Of a DNA stretch of 64,000 bases, positions 38,611 through 46,899 are shown piece by piece (the first letter of the stretch is position 1; the number at the start of each line of letters is the position of its first letter). The stretch is from Persicitalea jodogahamensis. Its GTDB lineage: Bacteria; Bacteroidota; Bacteroidia; Cytophagales; Spirosomataceae. The notes beneath the pieces were generated by a model, which was not told the origin of the DNA, searched no databases, and saw nothing but the letters and a program-made list of their open reading frames with translations. Made by a program: the position numbers and the translations under genes. The stretch spans positions 551,698 through 615,697 of the forward strand of contig NZ_BMXF01000004.1 of NCBI RefSeq assembly GCF_014651615.1, written 5' to 3'.

Positions 38611-39276
38611 ATGAAGCGACATTATATTTATTTGACAATCCTAGTCTTTCTGTTGAGTTACGGGCGATCCTCGGCTCAGTCTTCCTTCAAAATTGCTAAG
38701 CTGAAATACGGCGGCGGAGGGGATTGGTATGCAAACAAAACGGCATTGCCGAACTTGATTAAGTTTTGCAACGCCCAAATGAAAATGAACATCTATCCAG
38801 AGGAAGATGTAGTAGAGGTGGGTAGCTCTGACATTTTCCAGTACCCTTTTGTCCACATGACTGGTCATGGCAATGTAGTTTTCACCGATTCGGAGGCGAA
38901 AAATCTGCGAAACTACCTCCTCTCAGGTGGTTTCCTGCACATTGATGACAATTACGGGCTAGATAAGTTCATCAGGCGGGAGATGAAAAAAGTGTTTCCT
39001 GAACTAACCTTTATTGAATTGCCTTACAACCACCCCGTTTATCATCAGAAATACAACTTTCCCAATGGATTGCCCAAGGTACATTTACACGATGAAAAGC
39101 CACCACAAGGTTTCGGTCTGATCTATCAGGGGCGTTTAGTTTGTTTTTACTCTTACGAATCTGACCTGGGCAATGGGTGGGAAGATCAGAGTGTATACAA
39201 TGACCCTGAAGAAAAACGTCAGGAGGCGCTACGGATGGGAGCCAATTTGTTGGACTACGCCCTTACCGTTTTTTGA
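38611..39276 (+). CDS. DUF4159 domain-containing exported protein
   Basis: 221 residues from the ATG at 38611, which begins a signal peptide (MKRHYIYLTILVFLLSYGRSSAQ); the longer frame overlaps rsmE. DUF4159 features: AKLKYGGGGDWYANKTALPNLIKF, FVHMTGHGNVVF and GGFLHIDDNYGLDKFIRREM. This domain has a GATase/ThuA-like flavour and occurs with MoxR/CoxE gene sets in other Bacteroidota, but none are here. Function unknown. Confidence 0.88.
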   Translation: MKRHYIYLTILVFLLSYGRSSAQSSFKIAKLKYGGGGDWYANKTALPNLIKFCNAQMKMNIYPEEDVVEVGSSDIFQYPFVHMTGHGNVVFTDSEAKNLRNYLLSGGFLHIDDNYGLDKFIRREMKKVFPELTFIELPYNHPVYHQKYNFPNGLPKVHLHDEKPPQGFGLIYQGRLVCFYSYESDLGNGWEDQSVYNDPEEKRQEALRMGANLLDYALTVF

Positions 39277-39336
39277 ATTTTAAGGTAAAATCTCAATTAT
39301 GAGAAAAATCATAAAACGAATCTGCGTTTTTAGCCT

Positions 39337-39344
39337 TAGTTTTG
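39337..39344 (+). promoter_or_regulatory. Possible -7 box for desaturase gene
   Basis: TAGTTTTG, 94 nt upstream of the desaturase ATG, without a clear -33 element. Confidence 0.28.
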
Positions 39345-39438
39345 TTTGATTTACCTATTTAACCACACGTCTTTAATCTTCATTTTTTTTCTTATCCGTT
39401 AAGCGGCTTTTTCACAACTTTCTATCATTTATTAAATT

Positions 39439-40185
39439 ATGTACGCAGTCATTGCCGCATTTGTCGGCCATTGGTACCTATCTCTATTTTGCCAAACCTT
39501 TTTTCTTCATCGCTATTCTGCTCACAAAATGTTCAAAATGAGCAAATTCTGGGAGCGATTTTTTTATTTGTTAACCTACTTGTCCCAAGGTTCGTCCTAT
39601 TTAAGCCCCCGGGCATATGCTATCCTACACCGCATGCACCATGCATTTAGTGATACGGAAAAGGATCCGCACTCGCCACACCACACTAAGAACATCTTTT
39701 CGATGATGTGGGAGACTAAGGATATTTATAATGCGGTTTTAAACCGTAAGCGTGCTATTGAAACCCGTTTTGAGCGCAACTACCCTGAGTGGAATTTTAT
39801 AGAGAAACTAGGAGATTCATGGGCGTCACGATTGGGTTGGATCGCACTCTATACCGTTTTTTACGTTTTAGCGTATGTGTATCTGGACATGCACTGGATT
39901 TTCTTCTTTCTGCTTCCTATTCATTTTCTGATGGGACCCATTCACGGTGCAATTGTCAATTGGAGCGGTCACAAGTATGGCTATCAGAACTTCGATAACC
40001 AGGATAAATCCAAGAACTCACTTATTTTCGATGTGCTGATGATGGGAGAGTTATTCCAGAATAATCACCATAAGCGCCCTAACTCCATAAACTTTGGCTC
40101 CAAGTGGTTTGAGTTTGATCCGACCTATCCGGTAATAAAACTACTGGATAAAGCCAAGATCATAGAAATCAGGAAAAGGGAGTAG
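39439..40185 (+). CDS. Acyl-CoA/lipid fatty-acid desaturase
   Basis: 248 residues, integral membrane di-iron desaturase. Histidine boxes: HRYSAH (HxxxxH), HRMHH (HxxHH) and a third QNNHHKRP, plus NWSGHKYGY. Hydrophobic pairs flank residues 5-25, 50-65 and 130-170. Likely a delta-9-type stearoyl desaturase that adjusts membrane fluidity; it needs an electron donor not encoded beside it. Confidence 0.9.
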   Translation: MYAVIAAFVGHWYLSLFCQTFFLHRYSAHKMFKMSKFWERFFYLLTYLSQGSSYLSPRAYAILHRMHHAFSDTEKDPHSPHHTKNIFSMMWETKDIYNAVLNRKRAIETRFERNYPEWNFIEKLGDSWASRLGWIALYTVFYVLAYVYLDMHWIFFFLLPIHFLMGPIHGAIVNWSGHKYGYQNFDNQDKSKNSLIFDVLMMGELFQNNHHKRPNSINFGSKWFEFDPTYPVIKLLDKAKIIEIRKRE

Positions 40186-40207
40186 TCCTCAGTATACCGT
40201 AATCAAT

Positions 40208-40248
40208 ACAAGCAAAAGGGGCGTTCGATGAACGCCCCTTTTGCTTGT
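40208..40248. terminator. Bidirectional terminator, 19-bp perfect stem
   Basis: Arms 40208-40226 and 40230-40248 pair perfectly around GAT, with A4 and T4 tracts inside the stem. Downstream of the desaturase gene and, from the other side, of the histidine kinase gene. Confidence 0.9.
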
Positions 40249-40390
40249 AAAACTTTAGCAGATGTTGCTTACTCCTGCCAAGTCTGGTTATTAACACCAC
40301 AAAAAAAATCTATACCCTAAGGATACCGATAGAATCGGCTAAATATCAATTAAGGATTTAGGCTGATCAGCCTTACAATACAAAGGAGGC

Positions 40391-40438
40391 TTAGAATAAT
40401 TAGAATGGAGTTAATATTAAATTAGAATATCATTAGAA
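40391..40438. repeat. Repeated TTAGAA words
   Basis: TTAGAAT occurs at 40391-40397 and 40400-40406, TTAGAAT again at 40422-40428, and TTAGAA at 40433-40438, all in the same orientation within 48 bases. The last copy runs into the 3' end of the kinase gene. Meaning unknown. Confidence 0.5.
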
Positions 40439-41797
40439 GTGTAAAAATTCCAGAACGAAACGGGTACCTGAAGGCTGATTGGGTAAAATCGCGATGCTTC
40501 CATTGTGAAGTTTGATAATTCGCTCCACCAGCGATAGCCCGATGCCTGAACCCTTCACATTTGCAGTATTGATACCGCGGTAGAAAGGCTGGAAAATCAG
40601 GTTGTGATCTTCCGCCACAATTCCCTTTCCCGTATCCGAGAATTCTATCCGAATGCTTTTTTGGTCAGCAATTAATTGAACAAGCACGGAATTATTGTCA
40701 GAAAATTTACATCCGTTTTCCATTAAGTTGATGAAAGCCGTCCTGAGTAAGGTGGCGTTCCCAATAATCTCTAACCAGGTATCTTCTTCCGGCAATTCCT
40801 CAATGGCATACAAAATCTTGTACGTTTTGTTAGACTGGGAAAGGTTTGTCCTCGTGTCCCAGAGAATTTCATCCAACCTTACCCGATCCGTAAGCATCTC
40901 ACGTTGGTTTTCACTGACTTTTGCGAGTTCCATCAGCGAATTGGAAAGTTGGGATAATTCCTGAATGTCCTCAAGCACGGAGCTGATTGTCGTGCGATAC
41001 TCTTCCTGGGTCCGCTCTTTCAAAAGGCTCACTTCCAGCTGAGAACTCATTTTGGTCAATGGGTTCTTTAATTCGTGAGATACATTGGCAATGAAAGTTT
41101 TCTGAATTCGGAAAGCGTATTCAATTCGGTCGAGTAGCTTATTGAAAGTGGTAGTCAGTCGACCTATCTCATCCTGTTGGTTGGGTACTTCGAGGCGGGT
41201 ACTCAGGTTTTGGGGTAGGATGCCTTCCACCTCATTCATTACCCTAGAAATAGGCAAAAGAGCCCTCTGCGAGAATACCAGGCCGGCAAAGGCAACAATT
41301 GCTGTCACGAACAGAAATATTATCGCCAGCATCGTTCTCAGGTTATCTAGGTTTGCCTGCCCATAGAGGTCCTGCGCCCCCAGCACGACCACCGTTTTTC
41401 CGAAGGCGTACTTATTATAAATGCCTACAACATAGTAATCTCCGTCTCGGTAGCGAATCTGATCGGCCCGTCTGATTTCATTCAGCCAATAGTTGGATAC
41501 GTGGATGGAAAGTGAGTCAGTGTTACTGTAGATCAGCCTGTTCCTTTCATTAAAGATTAGAATATTTTCATTATAGATCAGGTTGCGGTTCGACCGGTCA
41601 AAAACTTTAAGCAGTTGAGGGTCAATCTTGGGTTCACTGAGAAGTTCCGCGGAGGAAACTGCCTTGGAGCGTAACCTGTCATAAAAATCTTCTACCGTAT
41701 TGAGATAGGTGAAGTAATAAATGGCCATAAAAGACACGACCAGAATGCCGCTCACGAGCAGACCGAATTGGATCGTCAAACGTGTCCGGATTTGCAT
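40433..41797 (-). CDS. Sensor histidine kinase
   Basis: 454 residues. Transmembrane helix at about 10-31, an extracytoplasmic sensor loop of about 120 residues, second helix at about 155-177, HAMP (about 178-232), HisKA with phosphoacceptor His241 (SHELKNPLTKM), and HATPase with N box ENGCKFSD, G1 DTGKGI and G2 GSGIGLSL. Transcribed 3 nt after the response regulator, so they form a pair. Signal unknown. Confidence 0.95.
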   Translation of the reverse strand: MQIRTRLTIQFGLLVSGILVVSFMAIYYFTYLNTVEDFYDRLRSKAVSSAELLSEPKIDPQLLKVFDRSNRNLIYNENILIFNERNRLIYSNTDSLSIHVSNYWLNEIRRADQIRYRDGDYYVVGIYNKYAFGKTVVVLGAQDLYGQANLDNLRTMLAIIFLFVTAIVAFAGLVFSQRALLPISRVMNEVEGILPQNLSTRLEVPNQQDEIGRLTTTFNKLLDRIEYAFRIQKTFIANVSHELKNPLTKMSSQLEVSLLKERTQEEYRTTISSVLEDIQELSQLSNSLMELAKVSENQREMLTDRVRLDEILWDTRTNLSQSNKTYKILYAIEELPEEDTWLEIIGNATLLRTAFINLMENGCKFSDNNSVLVQLIADQKSIRIEFSDTGKGIVAEDHNLIFQPFYRGINTANVKGSGIGLSLVERIIKLHNGSIAILPNQPSGTRFVLEFLHF

Positions 41798-41800
41798 GGC

Positions 41801-42478
41801 TCATTCGGTCTTCAGCACATAGCCCATCCCGAACTGCGTGTGAATGAGCTTTACTTCATAATCCCGATCGATCTTTTTACGGAGGTAGTTGACATAGACT
41901 TCTATAATGTTAGTCCCTGAGTCGAAATCAATTTCCCAAACTTGCTCGGCTATTTCTGCCTTCGAAATAACTCTGCCCTGATTGCGAATGAGGTAAACCA
42001 GGAGGTTGAATTCACGTGCCGTAAGCTCTATTTTGTCCTCGGCACGGTGAACGGTCTTGGCATCCATGTTTACTTCCAAATCGGCGAAACGCATAATTTG
42101 GGCTGTTTGACTTACCGCACTGCCACGTTTAGTCAAAGCTCGCACTCTTGCCAGAAGTTCTTTAAATTCAAAGGGTTTGACCAGGTAATCATCGGCTCCG
42201 GCGTCAAATCCAACAACTTTGTCATCAGTGGTCCCAAGCGCTGTAAGCATGAGAATAGGAGTCTCGTTTCCCGATTTCCGCAGCTCACGGCAAAGCTCAA
42301 CCCCGTTGATTCCGGGAATAATGATATCACTCACTATCAGGTGGTAGTTGTTGCGCATGGCCAATTGCCTGCCGATCAACCCATCGTATGCCACATCCAC
42401 GCTATAACCGTTCTCTTCCAAACCCTGTTTAAGGGATTGGACCGTTTTCGGTTCGTCTTCTATTAAGAGCAGGTTCAT
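41801..42478 (-). CDS. OmpR/PhoB-family response regulator
   Basis: 225 residues. Receiver domain with acidic pocket IEDE, phosphoacceptor Asp51 (VSDIIIPG), Thr in MLTAL and Lys in LVKPFEF, then a winged-helix DNA-binding domain (ELTAREFNLLVYLIRNQGRVISK, VYVNYLRKKID). ATG overlaps the nucleotidase stop by 4 nt. Partner of the downstream histidine kinase. Confidence 0.96.
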   Translation of the reverse strand: MNLLLIEDEPKTVQSLKQGLEENGYSVDVAYDGLIGRQLAMRNNYHLIVSDIIIPGINGVELCRELRKSGNETPILMLTALGTTDDKVVGFDAGADDYLVKPFEFKELLARVRALTKRGSAVSQTAQIMRFADLEVNMDAKTVHRAEDKIELTAREFNLLVYLIRNQGRVISKAEIAEQVWEIDFDSGTNIIEVYVNYLRKKIDRDYEVKLIHTQFGMGYVLKTE

Positions 42479-43008
42479 TCTTTCGGTAAAAACATTTCCC
42501 TGATTTCACGCCAATTGGCCACTCTCGGATAGGCCGTTTCTTCCATATTGTGGGGTGCTGAGTACAGAATTCCCTTCCCTGTGAATGACAGCATATTTTT
42601 GACGTGGTCGTCAATAAGGAAGTCGGAGGAAATAATACTTTTATCGCCGCAAAAAACAATGTTTTTCCATGCTATATCCGGAAAATTCGATTGCAGCCAG
42701 TCATATTTTTCCCGGAAAGAGTTAGGAAACTCCAGCGCCGCCGTAGCCACGAAAATTTCGTAGTATTGTGACAACTCCTGTACTGTTTCCTGGGCGCCTT
42801 CCATTACGGGAATATCTTTGAAAAACCCCGACTGGTGGATATAAGTATACATTTTCTTGAATTGCTTCGGATGCAGCAATTCTTTAATAGGGGTCTTGCG
42901 GAAGTCTTCGTATAAGTAGTGAGTGTCAAATTCATTGAGGACGTAATCAATAAGCTTACCATGTGTATCGGCAAGCACGTCGTCCATATCAAGCGTAATT
43001 CTGAGCAT
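42475..43008 (-). CDS. 5'(3')-deoxyribonucleotidase-like HAD phosphatase (NT5C)
   Basis: 177 residues. HAD motif I DMDDVLADT near residue 7, motif II around VATAALEFPNS, and motif IV DFLIDDHVKN, as in PF06941. Dephosphorylates nucleoside or deoxynucleoside monophosphates in the cytoplasm. TAATG junction (1-nt overlap) with the E2 gene and ATGA overlap with the response-regulator gene indicate tight translational coupling. Confidence 0.85.
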   Translation of the reverse strand: MLRITLDMDDVLADTHGKLIDYVLNEFDTHYLYEDFRKTPIKELLHPKQFKKMYTYIHQSGFFKDIPVMEGAQETVQELSQYYEIFVATAALEFPNSFREKYDWLQSNFPDIAWKNIVFCGDKSIISSDFLIDDHVKNMLSFTGKGILYSAPHNMEETAYPRVANWREIREMFLPKE

Positions 43009-44351
43009 TATAAAATGGGTCGATTAGAATCAAAATTTTCAAGTATATCCGAAACCTTCTTCAAGAACATTCCCCCCAGCGACCCATCCACCACACGGTG
43101 GTCATAAGAGTGAGAGATGAACATTTTATTACGAATGCCCAGCAAGTCCCCCTCAGGGGTTTCGATAACCGCCGGCTTCTTCACAATTGCCCCAAAGGCC
43201 ATGATTGCAACCTGCGGCTGAACGATGATGGGCGTTCCCATAAGATTGCCAAAAGTGCCAATGTTTGAAATAGTGAAGGTGCCACCCGTCAAATCGTCGG
43301 CTTTCAGTTTGTTTTCCCGAGCTTTCTTAGCGAGGTCGTTTACTTTTTTTGCCAATCCGATCAGGCTGTATTGATCAGCCTGGTGAATGACCGGAACAAT
43401 AAGGTTGCCATCTGGCAACGCCACCGCCATACCAATGTTTATATCTTTTTTGAGTAAAAGGGAATTGCCATCAACCGAAACGTTGATTAAGGGATATTCT
43501 TTAATCGCCTTAATCACGGCCTCAATCAAAATCGGGGTGTAGGTGATTGAAGTGCCGGTTTGGCGGCGAAAATCGTCTTTAACGCGCTCCCGCCATTTGA
43601 CAATTGGCGTCATGTCAGTCTCTATGAAAGAAGTGACATGGGCAGAAATATTTTTCGAGTCGGTCATGCGCTGAGAAATCATGCGGCGCATCCTGTTCAT
43701 TTCAACTATCGTGATGTTATCACCAGATTTGGACACGGGGGCGGCAGGGGCGGTATCTCCTGTTCGGGTCTCTAAGAATTGGACCAGATCCTTCTTGGTT
43801 ACCCGGCTTTCGGCACCCGATCCTTTGATCTGCAATAGTTCCTCCATCCCAACACCTTCTTCTTTGGCAATGCTCAGCACCAGAGGCGAAAAAAATCCGT
43901 TATTGGAATCGTTACCTGTAGAAGGGCGGGAGGGAAGGGTCGCAGCGCTGCTTAGCGTAGGCAACCCATGTGAAGCCATGTGAGTCTCCCAATCCTCCAC
44001 AGCTTCGTCCGGTTCAACTTCCTGGTTTTGATTTGTGTCCTTTTCATGACCGTTGTTACCAACCGGAGTGTCGGGGTGGACTGTGGTACTTTGTTCCACC
44101 TTGTCTGATTCTGATACCTGTAATTTTGCTACCGGGCTACCTATTTTTACAACCTGTCCCTCTTCCACCAGAACCTCTACCAAAGTACCTGAATAAGGAG
44201 AAGGTACTTCGGTATCAACTTTGTCAGTAGCTACCTCCAAAATTGAGTCATCCGCTGCAACTGTATCGCCAACTTTCACAAGCCAGCCCAATACAGTGCA
44301 TTCCATGACGCTTTCGCCCATTTGGGGCATTATCATTTCGACTATTTTCAT
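43008..44351 (-). CDS. 2-oxoacid dehydrogenase E2 (dihydrolipoamide acyltransferase)
   Basis: 447 residues. Lipoyl domain with lipoyl Lys44 (EVATDKVDTEVP), an acidic linker, a peripheral-subunit-binding domain (about 165-200, SPLVLSIAKEEGVG and GSGAESRVTKKDL), and a catalytic domain ending with the SHSYDHRVVDG active-site motif. Probably the E2 of a branched-chain or pyruvate dehydrogenase complex; E1 and E3 genes are not in the window. Shares a transcript with the nucleotidase and the two-component genes. Confidence 0.94.
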   Translation of the reverse strand: MKIVEMIMPQMGESVMECTVLGWLVKVGDTVAADDSILEVATDKVDTEVPSPYSGTLVEVLVEEGQVVKIGSPVAKLQVSESDKVEQSTTVHPDTPVGNNGHEKDTNQNQEVEPDEAVEDWETHMASHGLPTLSSAATLPSRPSTGNDSNNGFFSPLVLSIAKEEGVGMEELLQIKGSGAESRVTKKDLVQFLETRTGDTAPAAPVSKSGDNITIVEMNRMRRMISQRMTDSKNISAHVTSFIETDMTPIVKWRERVKDDFRRQTGTSITYTPILIEAVIKAIKEYPLINVSVDGNSLLLKKDINIGMAVALPDGNLIVPVIHQADQYSLIGLAKKVNDLAKKARENKLKADDLTGGTFTISNIGTFGNLMGTPIIVQPQVAIMAFGAIVKKPAVIETPEGDLLGIRNKMFISHSYDHRVVDGSLGGMFLKKVSDILENFDSNRPIL

Positions 44352-44401
44352 ACTTTAATGAGTGAATTAATTAGCCAAAGCACCTGGGTTCACAGATGAC
44401 G

Positions 44402-45664
44402 CTATTGGGCTACTTCCTCTAAAATACATTTCATTAACAAGTCCAGTACATAGGTCGCAGTCAGCTCAATATTCACGGCGCGATGCTTGGTGAGAGTGAG
44501 CATCCGGGTCGTGGTACGGCTCGGGGAGGCGCACGCGATCCAAATAGTACCTACCGGTTTTTCAGGACTGCCACCGTCTGGCCCGGCAACTCCGCTTGTG
44601 GCAATGCCGTAGGTGGTATGCATCAGTTTTCGAACACCCTCGGCCATAGTTGACACAGTTTGTTCACTCACAGCACCATAATCAAGTAAGTCAGCCATAG
44701 GTACCCCCAGGGTGTTCATTTTTACATCATTGTCATACGCAACTACTGAACCTGTGAAATAGCGTGAGGCGCCGGGAATGCTTGTGAGTTTATGAGCTAC
44801 AAAGCCTCCCGTACAACTTTCGGCCGTGCTGAGTGTGGCGTGTTGGGTCATAAGTAGTTTTCCAACTACGGTTTCCATTTCATCATGATCATACCCATAC
44901 ACCCACTTTTTGATCACTGGCATGATGCGCTCTGTCTCATAGGCAAGTTCACTAGCCAATTGGTTTTCATCGTCTCCGGTTGCAGTCAGCCGCAAACGAA
45001 CCTGGCCAAAATGGGGCAAATAAGCCAGTCGGATGTGCTGCGGCAAACTGTCCTCCCAGAATTCTATCATTTCGGCAAGAGTGGACTCGCCGATGCCAAT
45101 GGTTCTGATAACTTTATGGCGAATAATGGGTGGCTTGAAAAAAGTCAGCAGTCGAGGCAGTACCCGCTGAGTCATCAGATTTTTCATCTCAAAGGGTACG
45201 CCAGGCAGCGAAACAACTATTTTGCCATCAATCTCAAACCACATTCCCGGCGCAGTCCCCCAGTCATTCTGCAGATAGGTGCAGTTTTTAGGTAAAGCTG
45301 CTTGCTGACGGTTAAGTTCAGTCATCGGGCGTCCGCGCCTGTTAAAAAAATCGGATATCAGCTGCAATGCATCTTCATTGATTTCGAGTTCTGTATCAAA
45401 GAATTTGCACAGCGTATGCTTCGTGATGTCGTCCTTGGTGGGCCCCAAGCCACCAGTAATGATCAATAAATCGACCCTGGCGAGGGCTTCTCCCAAAGCT
45501 GCCAGAATATCTTCGGCATTGTCGCCTACCGAAGTTTTGCGAGTGGCTCGAATGCCTACATTTGTCAGTTCCGTACCAATCCACTGCGTGTTGGTGTCGG
45601 TGATTTGGCCGAAGAGAATCTCGTCGCCAATCGTCATTATTTCCGCCTTGATCGGGGGCCTCAT
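44402..45664 (-). CDS. cinA: CinA family protein (NMN deamidase/MoaB-like)
   Basis: 420 residues, full length. N-terminal COG1058/MoCF-like domain (EIMTIGDEILFGQITDTNT, ITGGLGPTKDD, VVSLPGVPFEM) and C-terminal nicotinamide-mononucleotide amidase domain (STAESCTGGFVAHKLTSIPGASRYF, TSGVAGPDGGSPEKPVGT). Probably recycles NMN in NAD metabolism. It is 50 nt upstream of the E2 gene and may head that operon. Confidence 0.94.
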   Translation of the reverse strand: MRPPIKAEIMTIGDEILFGQITDTNTQWIGTELTNVGIRATRKTSVGDNAEDILAALGEALARVDLLIITGGLGPTKDDITKHTLCKFFDTELEINEDALQLISDFFNRRGRPMTELNRQQAALPKNCTYLQNDWGTAPGMWFEIDGKIVVSLPGVPFEMKNLMTQRVLPRLLTFFKPPIIRHKVIRTIGIGESTLAEMIEFWEDSLPQHIRLAYLPHFGQVRLRLTATGDDENQLASELAYETERIMPVIKKWVYGYDHDEMETVVGKLLMTQHATLSTAESCTGGFVAHKLTSIPGASRYFTGSVVAYDNDVKMNTLGVPMADLLDYGAVSEQTVSTMAEGVRKLMHTTYGIATSGVAGPDGGSPEKPVGTIWIACASPSRTTTRMLTLTKHRAVNIELTATYVLDLLMKCILEEVAQ

Positions 45665-45730
45665 TGGTGCGATTTATGTTATATAACCCTTGTTTCAGGC
45701 CAAAATTACGTAAAATTTATCGGGAACGAT

Positions 45731-45738
45731 TACGTTTG
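45731..45738 (+). promoter_or_regulatory. Possible -7 box for DUF4197 gene
   Basis: TACGTTTG, 35 nt upstream of the ATG at 45774. A weak TTA occurs at spacing 22 in the -33 position. Confidence 0.35.
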
Positions 45739-45773
45739 TCGAGTAGTTCAAGATGCAAACAAAACCAACAACA

Positions 45774-46508
45774 ATGAATAAAAATTGGATAATAGTGCCG
45801 ATCATCCTGTTAATGACCGGATGTTCGTCGCAAGCGCAGTTTGGCAAAACAAAGTTAGGTAAGATTTTAGGTCAGGTGCAGGAGCAGTCCGGTGCGCTGT
45901 CGGAAAATGAAATCGCCAATGGCTTGAAAGAAGCTCTCAAAGTTGGAATTGGGAACGGCTCTGCGGAAGCATCGCGCACTGATGGCTACTTGAAAAACGA
46001 GTATATCAAGATACTTTTTCCTCCCGATGCCCAGAAGGTTGAAAACACACTTCGGCAAATCGGGCTTGGTGATGAGGTGGACCGCTTTGTTCTTTCCTTA
46101 AATCGCGCTGCTGAAGACGCTGCCAAAAAATCCAAACCGATTTTTATTAAAGCGATCACTTCAATGACGATCAATGATGCCGTGGGTATTCTCAGAGGTC
46201 CAGACGATGCCGCAACCAACTATTTGAAAAGAACTACCAACGAGGAATTGTATGATACTTTCTTTCCGGTAGTCGACAGTACGCTCAATCTCAACCAGGC
46301 TACCCGGTACTACGCAGACCTTGTGAACACCTATAACAAAATTCCCTTCGTACAGAAGGTGAATCCGGATTTGAAACAATACGCTACCCAGAAGGCAATG
46401 GATGGCCTGTATTTCCTGATTGCCCAGGAGGAAAAGAAAATAAGGGAGGACCCGGCCGCGCGGGTGACGGATATTTTGAAGCGTGTTTTTGCGCGGGCAG
46501 GGCAGTAG
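45774..46508 (+). CDS. DUF4197 lipoprotein
   Basis: 244 residues from the ATG at 45774, which gives a lipoprotein signal with lipobox LMTGC. Mature part matches DUF4197: GLKEALKVGIGNGS, SMTINDAVGILRGPDDAATNYLKR and PFVQKVNPDLKQYATQKAMDGLY. Likely periplasmic or outer-membrane anchored, mainly helical. Function unknown. Confidence 0.88.
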   Translation: MNKNWIIVPIILLMTGCSSQAQFGKTKLGKILGQVQEQSGALSENEIANGLKEALKVGIGNGSAEASRTDGYLKNEYIKILFPPDAQKVENTLRQIGLGDEVDRFVLSLNRAAEDAAKKSKPIFIKAITSMTINDAVGILRGPDDAATNYLKRTTNEELYDTFFPVVDSTLNLNQATRYYADLVNTYNKIPFVQKVNPDLKQYATQKAMDGLYFLIAQEEKKIREDPAARVTDILKRVFARAGQ

Positions 46509-46520
46509 TGTGTACTTTTG
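46488..46520 (+). promoter_or_regulatory. Bacteroidota-type promoter for gldC
   Basis: TTTG (46488-46491), 21-nt spacer, TACTTTTG (46513-46520), 26 nt upstream of the gldC ATG. The -33 box lies in the 3' end of the DUF4197 gene. Confidence 0.55.
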
Positions 46521-46546
46521 TGGAAATCCTTCTATCTATCTAATTG

Positions 46547-46888
46547 ATGAAAAAATCAGAAATAAATTTCACTGTCGATCTCGACAATCAAAACGTTCCA
46601 GACAAAATCCACTGGAGCGCTACCGATAACCCCAATGAGGGAATCGAGGATACCCGCGCCATTGCCGTTGCCGTGTGGGATCATTACCACCGGGGTACTT
46701 TGAAAATTGATCTGTGGACAAAAGACATGGAAGTTTTTGATATGAAGCGCTTTTATATTGAGACAATGAGCGGTATCGCCGATACACTCCTGACTGCGAC
46801 TAATGACAAAAAAATGGCGGATAACATTGAGGCTCTCTGCCAACAACTGAGCAAGGATCTGGAAGCGGAAATTAAAGCAGCAGAATAA
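46547..46888 (+). CDS. gldC: Gliding motility protein GldC
   Basis: 113 residues from the ATG at 46547 (a TTG lies one codon earlier). Matches GldC along its length: KSEINFTVDLDNQNVPDKIHW, VAVWDHYHRGTLKIDLWTKDM and MADNIEAL. GldC accompanies the Bacteroidota gliding/type IX secretion machinery but is not essential for it. Cytoplasmic. No gldB or other gld gene is adjacent in the window. Confidence 0.93.
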   Translation: MKKSEINFTVDLDNQNVPDKIHWSATDNPNEGIEDTRAIAVAVWDHYHRGTLKIDLWTKDMEVFDMKRFYIETMSGIADTLLTATNDKKMADNIEALCQQLSKDLEAEIKAAE

Positions 46889-46899
46889 TATCGTATACG

